Positions 52,648 to 61,006 of a stretch of DNA of 64,000 nt are shown here, one piece after another. The number at the start of each line of letters is the position of its first letter. The stretch's first letter is position 1. This stretch comes from CATOSK01 sp963665735 (GTDB taxonomy: Bacteria; Chloroflexota; Dehalococcoidia; Lucifugimonadales; UBA3495), in contig OY762444.1 of NCBI GenBank assembly GCA_963665735.1, positions 248,001 through 312,000 on the forward strand, read 5' to 3'. The position numbers were made by a program, and so were the translations under genes. Under the pieces are notes generated by a model, which was not told where the DNA came from, made no database searches, and worked only from the letters and a program-made list of their open reading frames with translations.

Positions 52648-54288
52648 GTGACGGAGCCGGAAACCAACAAACTCTACTTTGGCGACAACCTGGACATTTT
52701 ACGGGAGCACGTCGCCACCGACAGCGTTGACCTGATTTATCTTGACCCTCCCTTCAACTCCAACTCCACTTATAACGTGCTGTTCCAGGAAAAGAGCGGC
52801 GAGCAATCGGCGGCGCAGATTACCGCTTTTGAGGACACCTGGCACTGGACGCTGGATTCGGAATACGCTTATCAGGACGTTGTAACCAATGGCCCGGCCA
52901 AGGTGGGGGAACTGGTGGCGGCCATGCGGTCGTTCCTGGGCCAAAACGACATGATGGCCTACCTGACCATGATGGCGCAGCGGATGGTGGAATTGCACCG
53001 GGTCTTGAAACCGACGGGCAGCCTTTACCTGCACTGCGACCCTACGGCCAGCCATTACTTGAAACTGCTGTTGGATGCGGTGTTTGGTAAGGAAAACTTC
53101 AAAGCCGAAATAGTTTGGCAAAGAACCACGAGCCATAGCGATGCTAAGGGGTTGGGGCGAGTCCACGACAGCATTTTCTATTATGGCAAAAGCTCAACAC
53201 TGAAATGGAACAGTGTTTTCCAACCTCTGAACGCCGAATACGTGGAAAATTACTACCGCTATCAAGACTCGGATGGTCGGCGGTTTATGTCGGCGGACTT
53301 GTCCGGGGCTGGGCCTGGCCCCACCCGAACATTCGGAGAGCGTGGGACTATTCCTCCGCCAACGGGCAGACATTGGATGTACGATGACGACGGCATAGGC
53401 AAGTTGTTGGAAGAGGACAAGATATATTGGACACGCAACGGGGTTCCCCGATTGAAAGTTTATCTGGACGAACATCCCGGAATGCCTGCCCACGATGTTT
53501 GGACTGACATCCTTCCCTTACGCTCATGGCACAAAGAACGCCTTGGCTACCCGACGCAAAAGCCGGAGGCCCTGCTGGAACGCATCATCAACGCCAGCAG
53601 CAACGAGGGTGACTTGGTGTTAGACCCCTTTTGCGGATGCGGCACTGCCGTTGCGGTGGCGGAGCGGTTGAATCGGCGTTGGGTTGGCATTGACATTACC
53701 CACTTGGCCATATCGCTGATGAAAAGCCGCTTGCGGGATACTTTCGGCGATGATTTACGTCCTTACCAGGTTATCGGCGCGCCCCAGGATACGGCCAGCG
53801 CGCAGGCTTTGGCGGTGGAAAGCGAACACGACGGACGCTATCAATTCGAGTGGTGGGCCTTGGGTCTGGTGGACGCCCGGCCAGCCCAGGACAGGAAGAA
53901 AGGGGCCGATTCGGGGGTGGACGGCTACATCAATTTCTTTGACGACAACAGCGGCCAACCCAAGCGAATCATCGTGCAGGTCAAGAGCGGTCACGTCAAC
54001 CGGGGGATGATAGCGACGCTGAAAGGGGACATGGAACGGGAACGGGCGGAAATCGGGCTGTTCCTGACGCTAAATCCGCCCACCGGCCCGATGGTGCAGG
54101 ACGCCATCGCCGCCGGATTTTACGAACCGGAGCACTTTCCCGGCCAGCAGTTTCCGCGGGTGCAAATCCTGACCGTCGAGGAACTGCTGAACGGCAAGGC
54201 CGCCGAATATCCCCGCTACGCGCCGTCAGCCACTTTCCGGCAAGCCCCCCGCCGGCGGCGGAGCCGGGGGGCGCAAGCGGGGTTTTAG
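52648..54288 (+). CDS. DNA methyltransferase fused to a PD-(D/E)XK-like nuclease domain
   Basis: This protein of about 546 residues starts at a GTG (52648) preceded by GGGGAGG. The catalytic motif DPPF (33-36) lies before the SAM-binding motif DPFCGCGT (326-333), the beta-class order for adenine-N6 or cytosine-N4 methylation. Residues about 151-290 should be the target-recognition region. After about 400, GADSGVDGYINF and IIVQVKSG (Asp425, Gln444, Lys446) look like an Mrr/PD-(D/E)XK nuclease core. The recognition region (about 53098-53520) is visibly less GC3-rich than its flanks. A type IIG-like role is likely. Confidence 0.8.
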   Translation: MTEPETNKLYFGDNLDILREHVATDSVDLIYLDPPFNSNSTYNVLFQEKSGEQSAAQITAFEDTWHWTLDSEYAYQDVVTNGPAKVGELVAAMRSFLGQNDMMAYLTMMAQRMVELHRVLKPTGSLYLHCDPTASHYLKLLLDAVFGKENFKAEIVWQRTTSHSDAKGLGRVHDSIFYYGKSSTLKWNSVFQPLNAEYVENYYRYQDSDGRRFMSADLSGAGPGPTRTFGERGTIPPPTGRHWMYDDDGIGKLLEEDKIYWTRNGVPRLKVYLDEHPGMPAHDVWTDILPLRSWHKERLGYPTQKPEALLERIINASSNEGDLVLDPFCGCGTAVAVAERLNRRWVGIDITHLAISLMKSRLRDTFGDDLRPYQVIGAPQDTASAQALAVESEHDGRYQFEWWALGLVDARPAQDRKKGADSGVDGYINFFDDNSGQPKRIIVQVKSGHVNRGMIATLKGDMERERAEIGLFLTLNPPTGPMVQDAIAAGFYEPEHFPGQQFPRVQILTVEELLNGKAAEYPRYAPSATFRQAPRRRRSRGAQAGF

Positions 54289-54477
54289 GGGGGATGGGGA
54301 AGGTTGGTTCCAGGCAAGGACTTGGATTCCCGCTTTCGCGGGAATGACGGTTGTGGGTGGGGGATTTGGCGCCGGCAACCGGCTTGGTCGTGAATGTTGG
54401 TAGGGGCGGGTTTGAAACCCGCCCCTACGCGTTAGGGACGGTCCGTAAAGTGAGGGCTACGGTGGATTGGAAAACCT
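54289..54477. repeat. R1 and R3 palindromes downstream of the methyltransferase gene
   Basis: R1 (54322-54350, CCCGC type) and a perfect R3 palindrome (54400-54428) lie between convergent genes. There is no gene. Confidence 0.6.
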
Positions 54478-55227
54478 TCACTCTACAGCCTGGCATGGTC
54501 CGAAGCGAATCCTATCGAAACTCACATAGTCCTCGAACACGCTTACTTCTACTTGCCGGTACTGAAACCTAGTTGGCAGCTTGGACTCCGGGGAAACAAA
54601 AACTTGGTATGAGGACGGCCAACTGTCTCCCGATGCGACCACCTCGTGGACACTTTCGTTCGTGGATATGCTGAGGACACGACCGTCAAAGCTGAATGTC
54701 ATTCCAGTCTCTCCGGCGAGACAAGAGAGTTCTTCCAACAGATTGCGTCGAAGTGGCCTGGCATAATCCCTGTTGATAAAACACTTCGGGCAGGCACCAT
54801 AAGCCCGCTTCCGTTCCCATTCCCCGGGGAACATACGGGCAAACACGAGATCCCAGTGTTGTTCTCCTTCAATGAACCAATCCGGCAGAGGGTCTAGTTC
54901 AGCCCGGTCCGACTTAAGGACGTAACTGACCCAAGCCGCAACTTCCAAAGGACTTTCCAAATCGTTGGGGATTTCGCCCTCTATGAATGACAACGTTCGA
55001 TCGGTGCCATGAACACCACCCAGATGGATGACGTACCGCCCAAAAAATTTAATCTCAGGGGAAGCGACCAAATCGAAATTAGCAAACCTGTGGCAGACGC
55101 TTACCAATGGGGAACTTAGCCGTGAGGGCACCATCCAGAGCAACGAGGGCGGAACATGGGTCACTGGCGGGCGGTCCTCGAATCCAAGTTCAAGTAGGGT
55201 TGTGAGTGTGGGGTGTGGGTCGCTCAA
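54478..55227 (-). CDS. Hypothetical protein near the methyltransferase and Panacea genes
   Basis: This 249-residue protein has no recognisable family. It contains one CPKC pair (ACPKCFINRD) but no second Cys pair for a zinc ribbon. It is rich in Trp and acidic residues (LPDWFIEGEQHWDLVF). The start is a TTG (55227) with a strong GGAGGTGA seven bases upstream. GC3 is low for this window, so recent acquisition is likely. It lies 246 bases downstream of the Panacea gene on the same strand. Confidence 0.7.
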   Translation of the reverse strand: MSDPHPTLTTLLELGFEDRPPVTHVPPSLLWMVPSRLSSPLVSVCHRFANFDLVASPEIKFFGRYVIHLGGVHGTDRTLSFIEGEIPNDLESPLEVAAWVSYVLKSDRAELDPLPDWFIEGEQHWDLVFARMFPGEWERKRAYGACPKCFINRDYARPLRRNLLEELSCLAGETGMTFSFDGRVLSISTNESVHEVVASGDSWPSSYQVFVSPESKLPTRFQYRQVEVSVFEDYVSFDRIRFGPCQAVE

Positions 55228-55473
55228 ATTGTCACCTCCATTGCGAGTTCGGAACCCCGCCTAGAACATCATGAAGGCCAGCGTCGGCAGAAACGATTCA
55301 CGGCGGGCGACGAATGTGTGGGAATCCGCTCACCAGTCATGATTCTATCATATACCTCTATCGCCAGAAGGTTGACGGGGCCGATGACGGGCGGGCTTGG
55401 GATGTTCGGGGCGGTGGGGGTGGAAGCCGCGACGGTCTATGCCCCCTTCCATGAGATGACATTTCTGGAAACT

Positions 55474-55953
55474 CTAACCCTCCTGGTCATCTTCGGATAT
55501 GAACCTATCGTACTCATCCTTATAGTGACGTTGAATCAGGTCAACGGGGATGACAACATTCTTCCCATGTTTTTGTTGGACGGTTTGGTACCAAGGAGAG
55601 CCTTCGCTGTGGGTTATCGAAGACAAATGAACCCCAGAGAGACCCCCATACTGCCTCAACACAGAGTCAATCATTTCAGTTTCGTCGGGGGTGTATGTTT
55701 CGCTTTCAATGTTTGGGATAACTTGGGCTTGGTCTCTACCATACTTCTTCAACGAGTGATACAGGTCGTTGATGACTGGCCCGTATTCCCAAGCACAAAC
55801 ATCTTGGTTTATCAATGGTTGCCCGTGGATGCCCAGCATCCAAGCGTGGCAATAGTAAACCAACTTTTGGATTTGCAGATGGGTAAAAATCTGGTGATCT
55901 TCCGCACCGCGCCGGATTAACTGGTTGGCGACATCTCTTGCGTCGTGTGCCAT
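55474..55953 (-). CDS. Panacea-domain (SocA/DUF4065-like) protein
   Basis: This 159-residue protein matches the Panacea domain: VANQLIRRG, LTHLQIQKLVYYCHAWML-like FTHLQIQKLVYYCHAW, a conserved WEYGPVINDLYHSLKKYG and a closing SITHSEGSPWYQT. Such proteins act as antitoxins or as proteolysis adaptors, as in SocA. No small toxin gene is adjacent on either side. Codon use is less GC-biased than in housekeeping genes. It is possibly the residue of a toxin-antitoxin pair, or a stand-alone adaptor. Confidence 0.8.
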   Translation of the reverse strand: MAHDARDVANQLIRRGAEDHQIFTHLQIQKLVYYCHAWMLGIHGQPLINQDVCAWEYGPVINDLYHSLKKYGRDQAQVIPNIESETYTPDETEMIDSVLRQYGGLSGVHLSSITHSEGSPWYQTVQQKHGKNVVIPVDLIQRHYKDEYDRFISEDDQEG

Positions 55954-56093
55954 GATTCCCCCGTAGAGTCAAGAAACATCTGTCTAGGGGAAGATTTTAC
56001 TATCGCCGGTGAAGGTTGCCAAGCCCGGTATGTCAATAACCGCGATGGGAGCGATTGACCGGGCAGTATTGCGCTTCTCTCCGTGGTTGGGGG

Positions 56094-57014
56094 TTAGGAG
56101 TCTTGGAACCAGTCTTCGCCGGCGGGGGGCCAGGGGTTGTCTTGGGAGAGGACTTGGGATAGCTGGATGAAGGCGCCCTTGGTGGCGGCGGGGTGCAGCC
56201 AGATGCTGTTGAATCCGAGGTTGACGTAGTTGGCGGTGCGGCGGGAGGTGGTGAAACGGAGGCCGTCCTGGGCTTGCAGGTGGGCGTCCACGGCCAGGGA
56301 GTCGTCAATCTGGAAGATGGTCAGGTAGATTCCTTCGCCGTAGCGTTGCAGGAACCGGGCGGAGGAGGTGTCGGGGCTGGTGGGTTGGGCCAGTTCAATG
56401 AAGGTGTCCTGTCCTATCAGGGGCAGGACGGCGATTTCCAGGTCGGTAAAGCTGATTTGGAATCGGCGGGTGGAGCGCAGACCAAACATGGCGCCCCAAC
56501 GGTCAATGGCGTCGTCCAGGTCGTTGACCAGGACGGCTGCCTGGCGGAGGCAGCGGGTCTTGGCGGAAGTTTCGGCTTGCTGCCAGGTCGGGCCGGCGGG
56601 GGGCCAGGGGTTTTTGGGGTCGGTGACTTCGATGATTTCCAGGAAGGCGCCGTTGGCCCCGGAGGGGTGGACGAAGGCGGAGCGGTAGCCGTTTTCCTCG
56701 GTGACCTGGGTGACGGGGACGTTGAGGGAACGGAGATGGGGAATGAGGCGGTCGAAGTCGCGGGTCTCGAATACCAGCAGGTAGGGCGCCGGGCCGCGGC
56801 GGGCCAGGTAGCGGCCGGCGGAAGAGTCGGGGGAAGTGGGCTGCAACAACTCCAGGAAAGTGCCGTCGCCGGTGGGCATTACGGAGTTGGTCAGACGGTA
56901 TTGGGGCAGTTCCTCATGGTGTATCGGGGTCAGGCCGAGGGCGCGGCGGTAGATGTCCTCGGCGGCGGGGAGGTCGTCAACCAGGAAGGCTACCTGACGG
57001 AGCCGGTGCAGCAA
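56094..57014 (-). CDS. Two-domain VOC-superfamily (glyoxalase-like) protein
   Basis: This protein of about 306 residues has two vicinal-oxygen-chelate domains: LRQVAFLVDDLPAAEDIYRRALGL...FLELLQPTSPDS and RQAAVLVNDLDDAIDRWGAMFGL...FIELAQPTSPDT. Both have repeats ending in HPSGANGAFLEII- or HPAATKGAFIQLS-type strands. The family includes glyoxalases, epimerases and extradiol dioxygenases. A TTG at 57014, behind GGGGGAA, gives the natural N-terminus; the long frame before it is out-of-frame MaoC sequence. It follows two MaoC-like genes. Confidence 0.8.
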   Translation of the reverse strand: MLHRLRQVAFLVDDLPAAEDIYRRALGLTPIHHEELPQYRLTNSVMPTGDGTFLELLQPTSPDSSAGRYLARRGPAPYLLVFETRDFDRLIPHLRSLNVPVTQVTEENGYRSAFVHPSGANGAFLEIIEVTDPKNPWPPAGPTWQQAETSAKTRCLRQAAVLVNDLDDAIDRWGAMFGLRSTRRFQISFTDLEIAVLPLIGQDTFIELAQPTSPDTSSARFLQRYGEGIYLTIFQIDDSLAVDAHLQAQDGLRFTTSRRTANYVNLGFNSIWLHPAATKGAFIQLSQVLSQDNPWPPAGEDWFQDS

Positions 57015-57028
57015 GGATTCCCCCAGGG

Positions 57029-57469
57029 TCAGGCGGGACGGCTGGGGAGGACGACCAGGGCGGTGCCGCCGACGTAGCGTTCTCCCTGTTCGCCGGTCAT
57101 CAGGATGTCGCACTCGACCAGGTTTTCGCCGTCTTCCTGGCGGGTGTCGGTGACGGTGGCGGCGATGGTGATGGGCTTGTTGTGGGGGACGGGCTGGCGG
57201 AAAACCAGGTCCAGGTCTTTGACGGCGTTGGGGCCGGCCCACTGGGTCAGCAGTTGGGCCATCAGGGCCATGCTCATCACGCCGGGAAGGATGGGGCCGG
57301 GGAGTCGGGATTTTTCGGCGATGGCGGCGTCGGTGAAACGGTTGGGCATGGGGTTGCCCCATTGCTCGCAGAAGTTGATGACCTCATCGTCGGAGACGAC
57401 TTTGACCAGGGGGCCGATTTCGTCGCCCAACTCGACATCATCGAAGAAGGGAAGGTTGGCTTGGGTCAT
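57029..57469 (-). CDS. MaoC-like hydratase/dehydratase
   Basis: This 146-residue hot-dog-fold protein contains FDDVELGDEIGPL at the start and LPGPILPGVMSMALMAQLL in the helix that normally holds the catalytic Asp/His pair. The usual HVD-type motif is not obvious. It would act with the adjacent gene as a heterodimeric (R)-hydratase, in the style of HadAB or FAS1-DH pairs. It is three bases downstream of the other MaoC-like gene. Confidence 0.75.
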   Translation of the reverse strand: MTQANLPFFDDVELGDEIGPLVKVVSDDEVINFCEQWGNPMPNRFTDAAIAEKSRLPGPILPGVMSMALMAQLLTQWAGPNAVKDLDLVFRQPVPHNKPITIAATVTDTRQEDGENLVECDILMTGEQGERYVGGTALVVLPSRPA

Positions 57470-57472
57470 GGG

Positions 57473-57922
57473 TTACTCCCGGACGGCGTAGGATTCCTGA
57501 ACGTCGGCGACGACCTGGCCGCGCTGGTTGCGGAAGGTGGTTTCCCAGACGATAAAAACCATCGTGCCGCTGCGCCCGGTCTTGGGATAGACCTCTTTCA
57601 GGTGGGAAGAAGCGGTCAGGTGGTCGCCGGCGCAGATGGGGCCGCGGGGCCGGACGCGCTGGCCGGCATGAAAGCGGGTGCGGCCAAACTTGAGGTTGAT
57701 GTCGGGAAGGGCGACGCGGCGGACGAAAAGGGCGCAGAGGGTAGGCGGGGCGACGATGCCGGAATAACCGGCGGCTTGGGCGGCGTCGGGGTCGTTGAAA
57801 ATGGCGTCGGTCTCGCCGATGCTGGCGGTGAAGGATGACACCATTTCGGCAGTGACCTCGAAGGGGCCGACTTCGTGTTCGACGCCGTAGAGGGTGCGGT
57901 CGTAATCCAGTTCCATGACCAT
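57473..57922 (-). CDS. MaoC-like N-terminal dehydratase domain protein
   Basis: This 149-residue hot-dog protein contains PFEVTAEMVSSFTASIGETD and APPTLCALFVRR, with LHAGQRV-like RFHAGQRVRPRGP, as in FAS1-type dehydratase N-terminal regions. It overlaps functionally, not physically, with the next gene. AAGGAG lies about 10 bases before the ATG at 57922; a second ATG two codons on (57916) is possible. Confidence 0.75.
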   Translation of the reverse strand: MVMELDYDRTLYGVEHEVGPFEVTAEMVSSFTASIGETDAIFNDPDAAQAAGYSGIVAPPTLCALFVRRVALPDINLKFGRTRFHAGQRVRPRGPICAGDHLTASSHLKEVYPKTGRSGTMVFIVWETTFRNQRGQVVADVQESYAVRE

Positions 57923-57934
57923 TAGGGAAACTCC

Positions 57935-58594
57935 TTAGATGGCAAGGGTTTTCAGGGTGGCTTCCAGGCGGACGGGTTGGAAGTCGCCGCTTAGAAGGGC
58001 TTCTACCAATTGGAACTCGTTGGCGATGTTGGCGGAGAATTGAGTAAGACAGGAGGCGATATGGCTGGCCAGGTGGGCGTCGCTGCCGCCGGTGCCGAGG
58101 TAGCCCTGCGATTCGCAGAGTTCATCGGCGCGTTCGTTTTCGCCGGCGCGGCTGCCGCCGTTGAGCCGTTCCACCATGTTGAGTTCGGGGAAGGTTTCGC
58201 CCTGGGCCATGTAGTCCACCAGGCCGATGCCGAAGCGTCCGGGGTGGGCCGGGAAAGCCAGGGCGCCGTGGTGACGGGCGGCTTTCACCAGTTCGTGGGA
58301 GTCCATGCGGACATTGGACAACTCAACATCCTTGGCCAGGGCCGGGGTTACGCCGTAAACGAGGAAGTGGCCAAAGCGGGTGTCGAGTTCGGAGCCTTTG
58401 AGGATGAGGAGGGAGTATTCGCGGGCCAGTTGGGAGTAGTCGAGGTCGAAGTCAAACTTGCGGTGTTCGGTGAGGACGATGCCGTCCACGGTATTGCCCC
58501 GTTTGCGGAGGACTTGAATCCATTTGACGTACTGCTCAACGGTGGCGCGGGAGTCGTCGGAGGAAACGGAGTGGGAGTGAAGGTCAAGGAACAT
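57935..58594 (-). CDS. PHP-domain metal-dependent phosphoesterase-like protein
   Basis: This 219-residue protein has the PHP motif series: DLHSHSVSSDDSR at the N-terminus, LTEHRKF, ELDTRFGHFLVYG, ALAFPAHPGRF and GGSDAHLASH at the end, all metal-ligand positions of a trinuclear site. It probably hydrolyses a phosphate ester such as a nucleotide or histidinol-phosphate relative. The start at 58594 is chosen by AAGGAGG upstream; the upstream extension is repeat-derived. Confidence 0.85.
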   Translation of the reverse strand: MFLDLHSHSVSSDDSRATVEQYVKWIQVLRKRGNTVDGIVLTEHRKFDFDLDYSQLAREYSLLILKGSELDTRFGHFLVYGVTPALAKDVELSNVRMDSHELVKAARHHGALAFPAHPGRFGIGLVDYMAQGETFPELNMVERLNGGSRAGENERADELCESQGYLGTGGSDAHLASHIASCLTQFSANIANEFQLVEALLSGDFQPVRLEATLKTLAI

Positions 58595-58862
58595 GGGGGC
58601 GCAAGCCTCCTTGGGGGCAGGTTGTGGGCCAAGGGGTACACTATAAAGGGTGGCGGGGATTTGGGCAACCGGGGGTTGGGGGCGGGGGGGTTGGTTGTCG
58701 GGGGACGTACCCCCTCCCCAACCCTCCCCCTGAGGAGGGGGGTTGCCGTTAGGAAGGAAATCCGCCAGGGCAACCACAAGGGTTGCCCCTACGGGATTGT
58801 GGAGATTCCCCCAATAGCTAGGCATAAAGGCCGCTGAGCGTAACCGTTAAAGGGATGGCTAT
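58595..58862. repeat. Repeats upstream of the PHP gene
   Basis: R2 (58709-58742) and the palindrome GGGCAACCACAAGGGTTGCC (within 58767-58792), also present at 4613-4638. There is no gene. Confidence 0.55.
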
Positions 58863-59801
58863 TCACAAACTTCGCGGCGTCTCCCGGTTTTGCGCCCACA
58901 CTCGCAGGTAATGAGCCCAGTATCCTCGCCACTGCCCGTACCCGTTGGAGATTATTTCCACATCTTGCGGCGTCAGGGTTGCGCCGGCTCCATAGACCAG
59001 CGACGCCGCACGGGTCAGCCCCCGTTCATTCTCCGGCAGACCCTGGTAACGTCCCAAGGCTCGCAACATGATGAAGCGGGCCGACCAGGGGCCGATTCCC
59101 CGTATTCCCCGCAGCCACTCTTCCAACTCAGCGTCGGGCGAGCGCCGGAGAAAGTCCGGGGTTGCCAATGCAAATGCCTTGGCCGCGTCGAGGATGTATT
59201 CGCCCCGACGGAGGCCATGCAGGGCGGAGGGCAAGTCAGCGTCTCCCAATGCGGCAATTTCCTGCGGGTCAGGGAAGGCCCAATAGTCGCGCCCCTCCAA
59301 GCTAATGCGATGCCCCAAAGTTTGCAAAAGGCTCTGGTACAGTTTTCTCGCGGTGGATATGCGGTTCCGTTGGCTGACTATGGACCACGCAGCGGCCTCA
59401 AAGGGGCTTCCAAACTTCACCTGGCGGTAGCCATTCAACTCCCGAAGTACCGGAGCGAAGCAGGGGTCGTTTTGGGCAAGACCATAGAAATCCCCCAAGT
59501 CGTCGTCCAAGCTAAGCAACCAGCGGAGCCACCCCACGGCATCTTGCTCAATCCCCTCGGTTCCGCCGGGTTCGGCGGTATGCAGGGTGTAATCCAGAAC
59601 CCCATCGGGAGCGGCGCGCTTGCTCCGGACGTGAAACAGGACGGTATTTCCCGTTACCCTGGCGGCCCAATACAAGCCATCACCAACGACCAGAAACTTA
59701 CCCAGGGTCGGCGGAAACCCTCTCAGGAAGTCCAGAGTCTTGGCAAAGTCAAAGGGCGGCAGCGCTGCCGTGGCGCCTTCTATTGTCCGAACCCTGGTCA
59801 T
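58863..59801 (-). CDS. AlkA-like DNA glycosylase with altered catalytic position
   Basis: This 312-residue protein has the N-terminal TBP-like fold and an HhH-GPD core. The helix-hairpin-helix is IRGIGPWSARFIMLRALG, typical of AlkA. In AlkA and OGG relatives a catalytic Asp follows in a motif like FPAGDLGL; here the matching block is LPENERGLTRA, with Glu259 at the Asp position. It would excise alkylated purines if active. It has an ATG start (59801) and lies in a row with the aldolase gene on the same strand. Confidence 0.78.
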   Translation of the reverse strand: MTRVRTIEGATAALPPFDFAKTLDFLRGFPPTLGKFLVVGDGLYWAARVTGNTVLFHVRSKRAAPDGVLDYTLHTAEPGGTEGIEQDAVGWLRWLLSLDDDLGDFYGLAQNDPCFAPVLRELNGYRQVKFGSPFEAAAWSIVSQRNRISTARKLYQSLLQTLGHRISLEGRDYWAFPDPQEIAALGDADLPSALHGLRRGEYILDAAKAFALATPDFLRRSPDAELEEWLRGIRGIGPWSARFIMLRALGRYQGLPENERGLTRAASLVYGAGATLTPQDVEIISNGYGQWRGYWAHYLRVWAQNRETPRSL

Positions 59802-59823
59802 TCTGGCCCCAAGTATCGGCAGA

Positions 59824-60594
59824 CTAGCGGAGGGACTGGATGAAGTCGCCGCCGCTTTGGCGGATGAAGTCCTGGAGGCCGGCGGACAAGAGTTGTACGC
59901 CGCGGGCGGCGAATTGGCGGTAGCGGTCCACGTTGGTCACGGTCATGCCGGCGCCGGCTACGCCGACGATTTTCCCGGCGGCTTTGGCGGCGGCGATTAC
60001 CTGGTCAATGGCGGCGTCAACTTCGGCGGGGCCGGGCATTCCCATGGCCTGGGTCAGGTCGCTACTGCCGACGAGGACGGCGTCAACGCCGGGGACGGAG
60101 GCGATGTCCTGGGCGTTGGCGACGGCTTCGGGGGTTTCAATCATGGTGATGACCAGGGTTTCGCGGTTGGCGGCTTCGTAGTACTCGGCGGGGGACAGGC
60201 CGCTGCCCAGGCGGTTGGTGCGTCCGCCGGTGGCGCTGCTGCGGTCGCCCATCGGGTAGTAGTGGGAGGCTTGGGCGACGGATTCGGCTTCGGCCTTGGT
60301 GGAGATGTGGGGGACGATGATGCCCTGAGCGCCGCGGTCGAGGAAACGGAGCAGGGTTGAAGGTTCGGCGTTGGGAACGCGGACGATGGGGGTCAGGTCG
60401 TAGAGTTCGGCGGCGCGGATGACGTTTTCGGTTTCGCTGTCGTTGGAGGAGCCGTGTTCGCAGTCAATCCAAATCCAGTCGAAACCCATGACGCCGTAGA
60501 GTTCGGCGATGATGGGGGCATAGAAGTTGAGGTTGGCGCCGATGGCGATTTCGCCGGACAGGAGTTTGGCCTTGGTGTGGTTGGTTCGGACCAT
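59824..60594 (-). CDS. HpcH/HpaI-family aldolase
   Basis: This 256-residue TIM-barrel class II aldolase resembles HpcH/2,4-dihydroxyhept-2-ene-1,7-dioic acid aldolase. WIWIDCEHGSSND, the metal-site MIETPEAVANAQDI (Glu) and VDAVLVGSSDLTQAMG (Asp) are visible. It would cleave a 4-hydroxy-2-oxo acid to pyruvate and an aldehyde, in aromatic or sugar-acid degradation. It is 22 bases upstream of the glycosylase gene on the same strand. Confidence 0.88.
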   Translation of the reverse strand: MVRTNHTKAKLLSGEIAIGANLNFYAPIIAELYGVMGFDWIWIDCEHGSSNDSETENVIRAAELYDLTPIVRVPNAEPSTLLRFLDRGAQGIIVPHISTKAEAESVAQASHYYPMGDRSSATGGRTNRLGSGLSPAEYYEAANRETLVITMIETPEAVANAQDIASVPGVDAVLVGSSDLTQAMGMPGPAEVDAAIDQVIAAAKAAGKIVGVAGAGMTVTNVDRYRQFAARGVQLLSAGLQDFIRQSGGDFIQSLR

Positions 60595-60873
60595 GATTCC
60601 TCCCAGTGGGTTCAGGTTATGTTAACGGGGCTAAAGGGGACGACCCCCTTCCCAACCTTCCCCCTACCAGGGGGAAGGGATTTTTGTCTTCGCCCGTGTA
60701 ACCGGGCGAAGGGCAATGTCGGCTTTGGCAAGGATTTCTGGATTCCGGCTTTCGCCGGAATGACGGGTTGGGGGCACGGGAGTGACGGCAACTAAACCGC
60801 TACTATGCGATTGCCCTCATCCTAACCCAACGCTGCTTTCCTAGCAACGCAGGGAAATGTTATGATGCAAACG
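60595..60873. repeat. R2 and R1 upstream of the nested-hairpin leader
   Basis: R2 (60642-60686) and R1 (60731-60766) lie between the aldolase gene and a long nested stem-loop at 60874-60966. There is no gene. Confidence 0.55.
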
Positions 60874-60966
60874 CTACGTCACCCGGCACAAGGCGAGTCC
60901 TTGCCGTTTGGGAATTCGGGCCATTCGTGGCCCCTTCCGACTCGTCTTGGGCTGGCCGGTGACGTA
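60874..60966 (+). promoter_or_regulatory. Long nested stem-loop upstream of the lipoprotein gene
   Basis: CTACGTCACCCGGC (60874-60887) pairs with GCCGGTGACGTAG (60954-60966) with one bulge. Inside, GGCGAGTC (about 60892-60899) pairs with GACTCGTC (about 60939-60946), and GGGCC (60918-60922) with GGCCC (60929-60933). The whole could form a three-tier hairpin of about 93 bases, ending 40 bases before the ATG at 61007. It might be a structured RNA leader or a decayed inverted-repeat element; no known riboswitch motif is visible. Confidence 0.45.
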
Positions 60967-61006
60967 GCAGTGTCCGAACATCCCAACGCTGGAAGGGGTC
61001 TCTGCT

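Noticed and set aside
57015..57362. Upstream extension of the VOC protein
   Set aside because: It is Arg/Pro-rich sequence in a wrong frame of the MaoC-like gene. The TTG at 57014 gives the natural domain start.
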